This document shows, in pieces, positions 6,486 through 15,339 of a stretch of DNA of 20,224 nt. This DNA is from JBGOTP01 sp041476545 (GTDB taxonomy: Bacteria > Acidobacteriota > Vicinamibacteria > Vicinamibacterales > CAVVIG01): the NCBI GenBank assembly GCA_041476545.1, contig JBGOTP010000051.1, positions 1 to 20,224 on the forward strand, written 5' to 3'. The notes beneath the pieces are model-generated. The model was given only the letters and a program-made list of their open reading frames with translations. It had not been told where the DNA came from and searched no databases. The translations under genes were made by a program, and so were the position numbers. Position 1 is the stretch's first letter; every line of letters starts with the position of its first letter.

Positions 6486-8176
6486 GAATCAAGACACTGA
6501 TGTTCGCCGCGGTCGTGACCGTGCCCGTGATGCTCGCTGGTCAGGCGGCCCAGGCACCCGAGCAGCCTGCCGGTATGGATCCGGCATCCCTCGTCAAACC
6601 GCTCGCCGACTCGTGGCCGACCTACTCGGGCGACTACACCGGCCGACGGTTCAGCGCGCTCGCCCAGGTCAATCGAACGACGGTCAAGAATCTCACGCTG
6701 GCGTGGGTGAGCAGAGTGGTGACCGGCCCAGGCACTGGTGGACGAGGCGGTCCCGGTGTGCCTCCCGTCATCATCGGCGGTCATGGTCCCGCGACTACCG
6801 GCGCCACCGGCGCGGCCAGCATCAAGGGCTCGGTCCTGCAGGTAAACGGTGTCCTGTACGTGACGGCGCCCGATCACGTGTGGGCGATCGATGCGCGCGA
6901 TGGCCGCGAGTTGTGGCGTTACGTTTGGAAAACACGGGGCGGCACGCACATTGGCAATCGCGGCGCGGCGATCTGGAAGAACGACCTGTTCTTCGAAACA
7001 CCGGACGATTATCTCGTCTCGCTCGATGCAACCACCGGCAAGGAACGCTGGAACGTCGAGATCGCGGACTTCGACGAGCAGTACTTCTCGACCGCGGCGC
7101 CGATCGTGGTCGACAACCACCTGCTGGTCGGAACGGGCAACGATCTCGACATGCCGGGATTCCTGCAGTCCTTCGATCCGGAAACCGGTGCACGGCAATG
7201 GAAGTTGTACATGGTGCCGATGAAAGCGGGGGATCCGGGACTGAACACCTGGCCGAGCCTCGAGGCGGCCCGGCATGGCGGCGGGCAGGTCTGGCTCCCT
7301 GGTGTCTACGACCCCGAGACCAGGCTCTACATTGTCGGAACCGGCAATCCCACGCCGGCCTACACGGATGCCGCGCGCCCAGGCGACAACCTCTTCACGT
7401 GTTCGCTCGTGGCCGTGAACGTCGATACCGGGAAGATGGCGTGGTACTTCCAGACATCGGCGCACGACACGCACGACTGGGACTCCGCGCAAACACCCAT
7501 CCTGATCGACGGGACGATCAACGGGCGGCCACGAAAGCTCGTGTCCACGGCGTCGCGCAACGGCTACTTTTTCACGCTCGATCGCATCACCGGCGAACAC
7601 ATCGTGACGAACAAGTTCGGCACGGCGACAAACTGGGCGAAGGCGCTTCGTCCGACAGGAATCGTCGAGCCCAATCCCGACAAGTCGGCGACGATCCCCG
7701 GCTCGCTCGTATCGCCGGTCGAGGGCGGCGTCACCAACTGGCCGCCGGCTGCGTACTCGCCGAATACGGGATTGTTTTACGTCCACGAGCGCAACGCTTT
7801 CAACATCCTCTACCTGAGCGATCCGGATCCGCGTGGCTCGATGGGACTGGGTGGCAAAACCGTCGCCAATGTCGGCGCGTCGCCGAGCTACCTGACCGCG
7901 ATCGATTACAAGACGGGGAAGGCCGCCTGGCGGCATGAGTTTCCGAGCATGACCAACGCGGGCGGCTCCGGCGGCGTGCTGGCCACGGCGGGTGACGTGG
8001 TCTTCACAGGCGATGCCGCCGGCAACTTCGTGGCCTTCGACGCCAGAGATGGCAAGGCGCTGTGGCACTCTCGGATCGGCGGCATCACCAACGCGCCCGA
8101 GACGTACATGATCGACGGCCGCCAGTACGTGCTCGTCGCGACCGGCGACACCCTTTATGCATTTGTCATCTACTAG
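6482..8176 (+). CDS. PQQ-dependent dehydrogenase (quinoprotein), periplasmic
   Basis: This 564-residue protein has a signal peptide (about 1-24) and then a beta-propeller built of tryptophan-docking repeats. Examples are VWAIDARDGRELWRY (133-147), LVSLDATTGKERWNV, LQSFDPETGARQWKL, LVAVNVDTGKMAWYF, LTAIDYKTGKAAWRHE and FVAFDARDGKALWHS. SAHDTHDWDSAQTP (326-339) corresponds to the Asp-containing stretch near the active site of quinoprotein alcohol dehydrogenases. Only one cysteine (C307) is present, so the vicinal disulfide of methanol and ethanol dehydrogenases is absent. A Gly-rich insertion (about 82-112) is also unusual. It would oxidise an alcohol or sugar in the periplasm and pass electrons to the overlapping cytochrome. 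No PQQ biosynthesis genes are in the window. The substrate is not readable; a sugar or polyol is inferred from the neighbours. Confidence 0.92.
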   Translation: MRIKTLMFAAVVTVPVMLAGQAAQAPEQPAGMDPASLVKPLADSWPTYSGDYTGRRFSALAQVNRTTVKNLTLAWVSRVVTGPGTGGRGGPGVPPVIIGGHGPATTGATGAASIKGSVLQVNGVLYVTAPDHVWAIDARDGRELWRYVWKTRGGTHIGNRGAAIWKNDLFFETPDDYLVSLDATTGKERWNVEIADFDEQYFSTAAPIVVDNHLLVGTGNDLDMPGFLQSFDPETGARQWKLYMVPMKAGDPGLNTWPSLEAARHGGGQVWLPGVYDPETRLYIVGTGNPTPAYTDAARPGDNLFTCSLVAVNVDTGKMAWYFQTSAHDTHDWDSAQTPILIDGTINGRPRKLVSTASRNGYFFTLDRITGEHIVTNKFGTATNWAKALRPTGIVEPNPDKSATIPGSLVSPVEGGVTNWPPAAYSPNTGLFYVHERNAFNILYLSDPDPRGSMGLGGKTVANVGASPSYLTAIDYKTGKAAWRHEFPSMTNAGGSGGVLATAGDVVFTGDAAGNFVAFDARDGKALWHSRIGGITNAPETYMIDGRQYVLVATGDTLYAFVIY

Positions 8177-8216
8177 CGGTGTGCCTTTGCTGAATACGTA
8201 AGATGACGACGTACAC

Positions 8217-8250
8217 CGCAGAGGCCGCTGAGACCCGCAGAGACGAGGAC
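8217..8250 (+). repeat. CGCAGAG-type repeat array downstream of the PQQ gene
   Basis: Successive units read CGCAGAGGC, CGCTGAGACC and CGCAGAGAC, followed by GAGGAC, a period of 9-10 bases. The array lies in the 172-base gap between the PQQ dehydrogenase and the Gfo/Idh gene. It resembles the minus-strand array at 4527-4553 and is probably another copy of the same dispersed repeat. Confidence 0.6.
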
Positions 8251-8262
8251 GGATTCGACGGA

Positions 8263-8314
8263 CGTCGCGAAGCGACGCCGGACGTCGAAGTCGGGCCGAA
8301 CCATGAATCATGGT
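8263..8314 (+). repeat. Two perfect short hairpins before the Gfo/Idh gene
   Basis: CGTCGC (8263-8268) pairs with GCGACG (8272-8277) around GAA. ACCATG (8300-8305) pairs with CATGGT (8309-8314) around AAT. Between them GACGTC occurs twice (8261-8266 and 8281-8286). They follow the CGCAGAG array directly, so the gap seems to be a composite of palindromic repeat units. They could end transcription of the PQQ operon or shape the leader of the next gene. There is no T-run, so a standard intrinsic terminator is not supported. Confidence 0.5.
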
Positions 8315-8348
8315 GGGAGATACTCAATCAGGCGATGCGGGCCACTGA

Positions 8349-9526
8349 GTGAGCACCCGCAAACGGATCGGGATGGGCATTGTGGGCGCCGGCTTTGTCG
8401 GTCCCCACCACATCGACGCGGTTCGACGGCTGGGTTTCGTGGACGTCGTCGCCATTGCGACGTCGAACGACGCCACTGCTCGCGAAAAAGCGCGGATGCT
8501 CGGTGTGCCGAAAAGCTACGGCCGCTACGAAGCGCTTCTCGACGATCCCGACGTGGACGTCGTGCACATTGCGACGCCGAACGACCTGCACTACCCGATC
8601 ACGCTCGCGGCGATCGCGAAGGGCAAGCACGTCGTGTCCGACAAGCCGCTCGCGACGACCGCCGCCGATGCAAAGGCGCTCCTCGATCAGGCCAACCGCG
8701 CCGGCATCGTCCACGCCGTGACGTTCAACTATCGCGGCAATCCGCTCGTCCAGCAGGCGCGCCGCGCCATTGCGTGCGGAGACATCGGAACCCCGCACTT
8801 TCTGCACGGATGTTATCTGCAGGACTGGCTGCTCGAGGACACGGACTATTCCTGGAGGCTCGATCCCGACAAGGGCGGCCCCTCGTCTGCGCTTGGAGAC
8901 ATCGGATCGCACTGGTGCGATCTGGCCGAGCACGTGAGCGGCCTTCGGATCACTCAGGTGCTCGGCGAGATGACGACCGTTGTTCGCCGCCGCCGGAAAT
9001 CCATGATGACGCGGGAAGCGTTCCAGTCTGGCAATGCCGACCAGATCGACCAGATTGACCAAATTGACATTCACGTTGAGGATCTTGCGTCGGTGCTCCT
9101 GCGTTTCGACAGCGGGGCGGCCGGCACCTTCTCGGTCGGCCAGGTGTGCGCGGGCCACAAGAACGATCTCGCGCTCGAGGTCTGCGGCGCATCAGGCTCA
9201 ATCGGCTGGCGCCAGGAACATCAGAACGAACTCTGGGTGGGTCGTCGAGGACGTGCGAATGAGATCCTGCAGAAGGATCCGTCACTGATGGATGGCGAGG
9301 TCAGCCGGTATGCGCGCCTGCCGGGCGGCCATCAGGAAGGATGGGCCGACGCGTTCAGCAACGTGATTCGCGATATCTACGAGTTCATCGCCGCCGGCAA
9401 GGGTCCGGGTGATGTGCATCCACCAGCCTTCGCCACGTTCGACGACGGCTACCGCGCCAACTGCATCGTCGAGTCGATTCTCGCAAGCGCCAGGGCCGGC
9501 GGTGTCTGGACAACGGTACGACAGGT

Positions 9527-9530
<4 letters not shown>
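8349..9530 (+). CDS. Gfo/Idh/MocA-family NAD(P)-dependent oxidoreductase
   Basis: This 393-residue cytoplasmic enzyme starts directly with a Rossmann fold: GIVGAGFVGPHH (10-21) binds the dinucleotide. The family signature follows as SDKPLA (97-102, equivalent to the usual EKP) with the catalytic-type lysine K99. The substrate-side motif GDIGSHWCDL (183-192) carries the conserved histidine H188. Such enzymes oxidise or reduce a hydroxyl or keto group of sugars and inositols. GTG at 8349 follows immediately after an in-frame TGA, so no start further upstream is possible; the SD is weak. The stop overlaps the next ATG (ATGA), indicating coupling with the TIM-barrel gene. A short DQIDQIDQID insertion (about 231-240), made by a 9-base tandem repeat, lies before the C-terminal beta-sheet part. 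3-keto-glycoside or inositol metabolism is a plausible role. Confidence 0.92.
9039..9065 (+). repeat. Three 9-base tandem units inside the Gfo/Idh gene
   Basis: The units are GACCAGATC, GACCAGATT and GACCAAATT, in frame, followed by GACATT. They encode repeated Asp-Gln-Ile. The repeat length keeps the frame, so copy-number changes would add or remove three residues without breaking the protein. Confidence 0.75.
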
Positions 9531-10768
<1,238 letters not shown>

Positions 10769-10770
10769 GC

Positions 10771-10786
10771 CCGACCCTCAGGTCGG
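10771..10786 (+). terminator. Hairpin after the Gfo/Idh-TIM barrel operon
   Basis: CCGACC (10771-10776) pairs with GGTCGG (10781-10786) around CTCA, and GG (10768-10769) pairs with CC (10788-10789) beyond one mismatch. It starts right at the stop codon of the TIM-barrel gene and lies between convergent genes, so it may help end transcription. No T-run follows. The GGCCCGACC-CTCA-GGTCGGCCC form also resembles short dispersed palindromes. Confidence 0.45.
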
Positions 10787-10987
10787 CCCGTCGTCGTACC
10801 TTTGACCCGTCCCTGAGCTGTTGCGATCGACTTGAATGATTCCAGACAGCGTGCGGCCCTTGTTCTGAACACGAACCCCGACACATTCGAGCCGGCCGCC
10901 CACCCCCGGTACACGATCGAACAGATCCAGGAGGTGGTCCGCACGGACCGACGCCGCTTGCCCCGCTCTGCGCGCTCGCCGTCGGCT
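10787..10987. other. Convergent intergenic stretch, no recognised gene
   Basis: About 200 bases lie between the TIM-barrel operon and the histidine kinase stop. Short frames are open on both strands (for example plus from 10832 and minus through to 10756), but each runs into a neighbouring gene in the wrong frame and I recognise no domain. It may be degraded coding sequence. No promoter, RNA gene or repeat could be identified. Confidence 0.4.
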
Positions 10988-13303
10988 TCAATGCGCGAGG
11001 GTGTCGCGGGTGTGCACCGCGTCCAACACGTCCCGCACTTTGTGAAGCAGGCCCTGCAGGGTAAACGGCTTCCCAATGAAGTGCAGGCCAGGCTCGAGTA
11101 TCCCGTGGCGGACGATTGCGTCCTCACTATAGCCGGAGGCGAACAGCACGCGGATATCCGGGCGCTGCTCCAGGACTCGTGTGGCGAGATCGTAGCCGCT
11201 CATGCCGGGCATCACCGCATCAGTGAGGAGCAGCTCGATCGGTCCCGAGTGTTGCTGAAGGACGTGGAGCGCTTCGTCCCCGCAGCTCGCTTCCAGGACC
11301 GTGTAGCCATGGGCGGTGAGTAGCCTCCGAGCGATCGCGCGCACCGCCGCCTGATCCTCGACCAAGAGGACGGTCTCGGTTCCGTGGAGAGACTGCGGCG
11401 GTTCCGCAGGCCCTGGTATCGGCAGGCGCGACCGGACCGTGCGGGGGAAGTAGATCTTGAACGTGGTCCCGTTGTCCGGCTCGCTGTCCACCCAGATGAA
11501 CCCCCCACTCTGCTTGACGATGCCATAGACCGTCGCCAGCCCCAACCCGGTGCCCTTGCCACGTTCTTTCGTCGTGAAGAACGGTTCAAAGAGGCGGGCC
11601 TTGACTGTCTGATCCATGCCCATGCCCGTATCGCTGATGGCCAACAGGACGTACGAACCCGGCGACATGGGCGGGTACCGCGCGGCGAAGACGTCATCCA
11701 GCTCGACATTCGCGGTTTCGAGCGTCACCTCTCCGCCGTCGGGCATGGCGTCTCGCGCATTCACGACGAGATTCATGATGATCTGCTCGACTTGTCCCGG
11801 ATCCGCGCTGGTACAGTCGAGGGATGGGGCCAGGCGGGTCACCAACTGCAGGTTTTCGCCAATCACGCGCCGCAAGAGGGACTCGGTATGCGCGACCACG
11901 GTGTTCAGGTCCAGAATTTGCGGCTGCAAAATCTGTTGGCGGCTGAAGGCGAGGAGTTGGCGGGTCAGCGACGCCGCACTATGGGCGGCCCGCTGCATCT
12001 GTTCGAGGTCGGGCCGCGCGGGATGCGCCTCGTCCATGTGCCGGAGCGCCAGGTCGCCCGCCCCACCGATCACGGTTAGCAGGTTGTTGAAGTCGTGCGC
12101 CACCCCGCCGGCCAGCTGCCCGATCGCTTCCATCCTCTGCGACTGACGATACTGCCGCTCCAGGCCCTGTCGTTCGACCTCGGCACGCTGGCGCGCCGCG
12201 TCCCGTTCCTCAAGGGTGGCCGCCATGTGGTCGAAGGCCTTCCCCAACGCGCTCAGCTCAGGCACGGTCGTGCTGGACGCCGCACGCGCCCCGAGGTCGC
12301 CGTGCGCCAGGCGCTGACTGGCCTCCACGAGCTGGCTGATCGGCCTGAGAATCAGGCGTTCCGACGCGGCCTTCACGCCGGCGATAACGATCAACGCCAG
12401 GAGGCCCAACCCAATCAGGCCCTCGTACAGCCCGCGATTGACGGCCAGCAGCGCCTGATTCTTCGAGACGCCGACTCGCACGGTCAAACCCGTATTCCCG
12501 GGCCGCGTCACGCTGGCAAACGCAACGATACGCGCCTCTCCCTCCTCCTCCTGCTCGGTCGTGCCGTGCGCCGTCGAGGCCATGACGCGCGCGACGCGGT
12601 CTTCGGCGAGCGTCCGGCCCAGCCAGTGGTCGGCGTCGGGATGACGGGCGACGATGGCGCGGTGCCGATCAGTCACCGTCAACGTCACACCGGCCGGCCA
12701 GTCTTCGCCCGTGGACGACTTGTTCAGCTCGCTGAGATTCATGGCCGCATAGACCACACCCCGCACGGCTCCGCCCGGATCGAGCAGCGGATAGCCGAAA
12801 CCGAGCGAGGGCCCGCCACTGCGGCGGCCGATCATGTAGTCGCCGACCGCGAACGTCCGATTCCGAACCGCCAGGGTGAAATAGGTACGATCCGCCACGG
12901 TGATCTGCGGGCCTGGGATTCCGGAGCACAGGACGGCACCCGTGGAATCGGTGACACCCAGATTGACGTAGTTCTTGCCGTACTGGGCGAGCAGGTGGGT
13001 GAGGGTGGCATCGCACTTTGCCAGATCCCCCTCCCGGATGTCGCGGCTCTGCGACAGGGCAATCAGCAGCTGGCGGGCGCCTTCGACCAATCGTTCCTGA
13101 TCCGCCGCGGCGAGGCGGGCGAGCTGGATGGCGTTTTGGGTGATGAAGTCGGCCTCGCGTTGGCGCCGGTCCACGTTCAGATAGACGAGGAGCGCCAGCG
13201 CGGGCAGCGCGACCATCACGACGGGCGCGAGCATGCGCGCGCGCAAGCCGGGAAGCCTGAACGGTCGGGGCCAGCGCCGCGGATGCGTTCGAGAAGGACC
13301 CAT
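10988..13303 (-). CDS. Membrane-bound hybrid histidine kinase with receiver domain
   Basis: The protein has 771 residues. TM1 is at about 24-43, followed by a periplasmic Cache-type sensor region (45-285, with GDYMIGRRSGGPSLGFGYPL and VVYAAMNLSEL). TM2 is at about 294-311, HAMP at about 312-365 and a short coiled coil to 388. HisKA has phospho-acceptor H403 in GGVAHDFNNLL. The HATPase has N515 (NLVVNARDAM), DTGMGMD (558-564), FEPFFTTKERGKGTGLGL (572-589), and a C-terminal receiver with E649/D650, phospho-acceptor D695 (LLTDAVMPGMSG) and K745 (FIGKPF). It would sense an external small molecule and relay phosphate H to D. No separate regulator or HPt gene is adjacent, so the target is unknown. 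ATG at 13303 lacks a good SD; M24 is an alternative start. All catalytic residues are present. Confidence 0.95.
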   Translation of the reverse strand: MGPSRTHPRRWPRPFRLPGLRARMLAPVVMVALPALALLVYLNVDRRQREADFITQNAIQLARLAAADQERLVEGARQLLIALSQSRDIREGDLAKCDATLTHLLAQYGKNYVNLGVTDSTGAVLCSGIPGPQITVADRTYFTLAVRNRTFAVGDYMIGRRSGGPSLGFGYPLLDPGGAVRGVVYAAMNLSELNKSSTGEDWPAGVTLTVTDRHRAIVARHPDADHWLGRTLAEDRVARVMASTAHGTTEQEEEGEARIVAFASVTRPGNTGLTVRVGVSKNQALLAVNRGLYEGLIGLGLLALIVIAGVKAASERLILRPISQLVEASQRLAHGDLGARAASSTTVPELSALGKAFDHMAATLEERDAARQRAEVERQGLERQYRQSQRMEAIGQLAGGVAHDFNNLLTVIGGAGDLALRHMDEAHPARPDLEQMQRAAHSAASLTRQLLAFSRQQILQPQILDLNTVVAHTESLLRRVIGENLQLVTRLAPSLDCTSADPGQVEQIIMNLVVNARDAMPDGGEVTLETANVELDDVFAARYPPMSPGSYVLLAISDTGMGMDQTVKARLFEPFFTTKERGKGTGLGLATVYGIVKQSGGFIWVDSEPDNGTTFKIYFPRTVRSRLPIPGPAEPPQSLHGTETVLLVEDQAAVRAIARRLLTAHGYTVLEASCGDEALHVLQQHSGPIELLLTDAVMPGMSGYDLATRVLEQRPDIRVLFASGYSEDAIVRHGILEPGLHFIGKPFTLQGLLHKVRDVLDAVHTRDTLAH

Positions 13304-13620
13304 AGAGCGTTCACGGTGTGCGGAGTCAGCGCCGCCGTCCAGATGGCCTGCTCCGTGCCGTTAGAGCTTATCGGCACGTTGAGGCGAGACGAGTAGGGAG
13401 GTCGCGCCGTCTGTCTTGCCGGCAAGGGACTGATTGAGGGCGTCGCTGGGAAGGCGACAATGGAGGAGTTCGCTCAGCGCCCGTTTTCTTATGTGTTGTG
13501 TCGTGACCGCGGAACTTGCGCCACAGAAGTGTGGCCTGGTGGCTCCAGTTGACGAAGCCATCGGCGACCGGCAACGGAGCGCGCGCGCACTCGCGCAAGC
13601 GGCCGACATTCGCATCGTCG
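13304..13620 (-). promoter_or_regulatory. 317-base leader region of the histidine kinase gene, with hairpin
   Basis: There is no convincing gene here; minus-strand frames of 62-84 codons have no recognisable domain. The clearest structure is a hairpin of CGTGCCG (13354-13360) with CGGCACG (13372-13378), seven pairs. On the minus strand its loop reads ATAAGCTCTAA. It lies about 50 bases upstream of the kinase start and would be in the 5' leader if transcription begins further upstream. TAAGAA on the minus strand near 13490 is a poor -10 candidate. No known riboswitch class was recognised. Confidence 0.4.
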
Positions 13621-15303
13621 CTATTGGATGGTCTGGAGCTCTGGCAGATTCGCGATGTAACGCTGGATTGGGTCGCGCAATTGCTGCCAGCGGCTGTCGA
13701 GGCTACTCACGTTCCGGCCCCGGAGGTCGTTCCGCCAGCCAGCCTCCAACTGCGACATGGATTTCCCCGTGACTCGCTCCAGAACCTGGGCGGTGGTCTC
13801 CGTCGCCGGAGCATCCCGCAGCGCCTTGTAGACGGCGGGAAGCTGGCCTTCCTTCAAGAGAAACATGCAGAAATAACGCGACGCGGCCGCCATCACAGTG
13901 AGCGCCTCGGAATTCCACCACGCGGCCCTGGCGTTGAGCAGTTCCTCCAGGGAAGGCCATCGCCCTCTGGCAGCCATCGCCGCGGTTGCGATGTACAGCC
14001 GGTAATTATCTCGAGGGCCGCTTGGGCCGTATTCTTCGTGAAGCGCCGCCAGGCCTTCGTTGAGCCACGGAGGGGCCTGAGGGTAGTCCACCTGGATCAG
14101 GCCATGGACCAGTTCATGTAACGCCGTACCCAGGAAGACCTGCCCATTTGTCCCAACCAGGTTTTTGCGAAGCACCAATGTGTGGTCGAGCGGCTCAAAA
14201 TAACCCTCTAGGTCGCTCATCGGACGAAAGTGAAGTTTGGCCGACAAGATGCGGCCAATCTCTTCGGGACTGATAGTCGTGCGAATCGCCGTCTGCTCCG
14301 GCTGCGCCGGCGGTGCTTGTGCTGGGTTCCGCGGCGGCGGGCCTTGCCGAGTGGGGCTCTGCTGGGGCCTTGCGGACGGTGGGATCGCGGCGGCGTTTGC
14401 AACTTCCATTGGGAGGCCGCCACCCACGGAGGTTGCCGGCGCCGGTTGCGCGAGATTGGCGAACACGACCATCGTGGGAGCCAACAGACCCGCGTCGAAA
14501 TAGCGATCGTTCAATTCGCGCCTATACGATTCCAACGTTGCAGCAACCTGCCTGGTGGTTTCGGGCGCGCCCTTCAGCCCGAATACAAGGAGGCCCGGTA
14601 CGGAGGCATCTTCGCTTACGGGCAGCAACCGGGGCTCTTGCTCGAGCAGTTGCCGCCACATCTGCCGGGCATTGCTCGAATCCTCTGGAAAGGAGAGCCT
14701 GCGCGCAACGGCCAGGGCTTCGTCCGAGCTCAACGGATCCGGAGGAGGAGCGCTTCCCGGCACATCGATCCCGCCCTTGCCGCTATATCTGGCCAGCACG
14801 AACAGACTGTGGACCGACGCTCCCTGGCTTCCGCGCTGCTTCATGCGGAGCTCGACTGCGGCGATGCGGTCTTGCACCTGTCGCTCGAGAGGGCGTGGGG
14901 GGTCGCCGAACACGGCGTCGCGATCGCCGATCTTCGAGTGTCTGCGACAACTGTCATAGTACAGAAACGCGTTCGCATCCCAGGCAGCGAACTCCATATA
15001 GAATCCCATGCGGAAGAGCGCATTGACCGCCGAAACGCTGTTGGCGTCTTTGATGAACTCCGTCCTGTAGGCATTCAGGCGGGCGACGCCTTCACGGAAC
15101 GCCTTGACGCGCTCCCGGCTGAGTGCTTGCTGACGCGAACCGCTGGCCTGTTGCTCTTGTTCAAGAGTTTGGAAGGCAGTCCGTTCCTGCGCGAGAACGC
15201 GATTCCAGGCTGAGTCTTGCGGCGTCTGCGCCGAGACGAAGACGGCCAGCGAGCTCAGCGCGAAGCCCAGCACCCAACGTCTCTTTGAATCACTCACAAT
15301 CAT
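13621..15303 (-). CDS. Exported gluzincin-type metallopeptidase (peptidase MA-like)
   Basis: This 560-residue protein has a signal peptide (about 8-26, ending VFVSAQ). The zinc motif HELVH (396-400) and the third ligand E416 in PWLNEGLAALHEEYG identify a gluzincin of the peptidase MA / DUF1570-like type. Before it, residues 30-290 are mostly helical and charged, with YYDSCRRHSKIGDRDAVFGD and a possible beta segment, and a Pro/Gln-rich linker (306-336) separates the two halves. After the zinc site, helices 440-560 resemble the usual C-terminal part. It would be secreted or periplasmic. The 182-residue membrane protein gene lies 36 bases upstream on the same strand, so the two are probably co-transcribed. 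ATG at 15303 follows AAGGGAGAA. Family and metal site are clear; the substrate and the role of the N-terminal half are unknown. Confidence 0.85.
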   Translation of the reverse strand: MIVSDSKRRWVLGFALSSLAVFVSAQTPQDSAWNRVLAQERTAFQTLEQEQQASGSRQQALSRERVKAFREGVARLNAYRTEFIKDANSVSAVNALFRMGFYMEFAAWDANAFLYYDSCRRHSKIGDRDAVFGDPPRPLERQVQDRIAAVELRMKQRGSQGASVHSLFVLARYSGKGGIDVPGSAPPPDPLSSDEALAVARRLSFPEDSSNARQMWRQLLEQEPRLLPVSEDASVPGLLVFGLKGAPETTRQVAATLESYRRELNDRYFDAGLLAPTMVVFANLAQPAPATSVGGGLPMEVANAAAIPPSARPQQSPTRQGPPPRNPAQAPPAQPEQTAIRTTISPEEIGRILSAKLHFRPMSDLEGYFEPLDHTLVLRKNLVGTNGQVFLGTALHELVHGLIQVDYPQAPPWLNEGLAALHEEYGPSGPRDNYRLYIATAAMAARGRWPSLEELLNARAAWWNSEALTVMAAASRYFCMFLLKEGQLPAVYKALRDAPATETTAQVLERVTGKSMSQLEAGWRNDLRGRNVSSLDSRWQQLRDPIQRYIANLPELQTIQ

Positions 15304-15339
15304 TTCTCCCTTTATGAGGGGAACGATCCGAGCCGGAAA

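Noticed and set aside
4527..8250. CRISPR array made of the CGCAGAG repeats
   Set aside because: Units are 9 bases with no spacers of constant length, and no cas gene is present.
6464..8311. Long minus-strand open frame of 615 codons opposite the PQQ dehydrogenase
   Set aside because: It is Arg/His/Val-rich, has no domain, and mirrors the codon bias of a clear gene on the other strand.
10832..11323. Plus-strand frame of 163 codons after the TIM-barrel gene
   Set aside because: Two thirds of it is antisense to the kinase receiver domain; only the first part is outside a gene and it is not recognised.
12095..13396. Plus-strand open frame of 433 codons opposite the histidine kinase
   Set aside because: The kinase has every catalytic motif in order; the opposite frame has none and no ribosome-binding site.
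13361..13615. Possible small protein of 84 residues in the kinase leader
   Set aside because: It has no SD and no domain, and other frames of similar length overlap it; composition alone does not support a gene.
13304..13620. Riboswitch, such as a cyclic di-GMP or cobalamin class
   Set aside because: Only one simple stem-loop is present; none of the conserved core sequences of those classes could be found.
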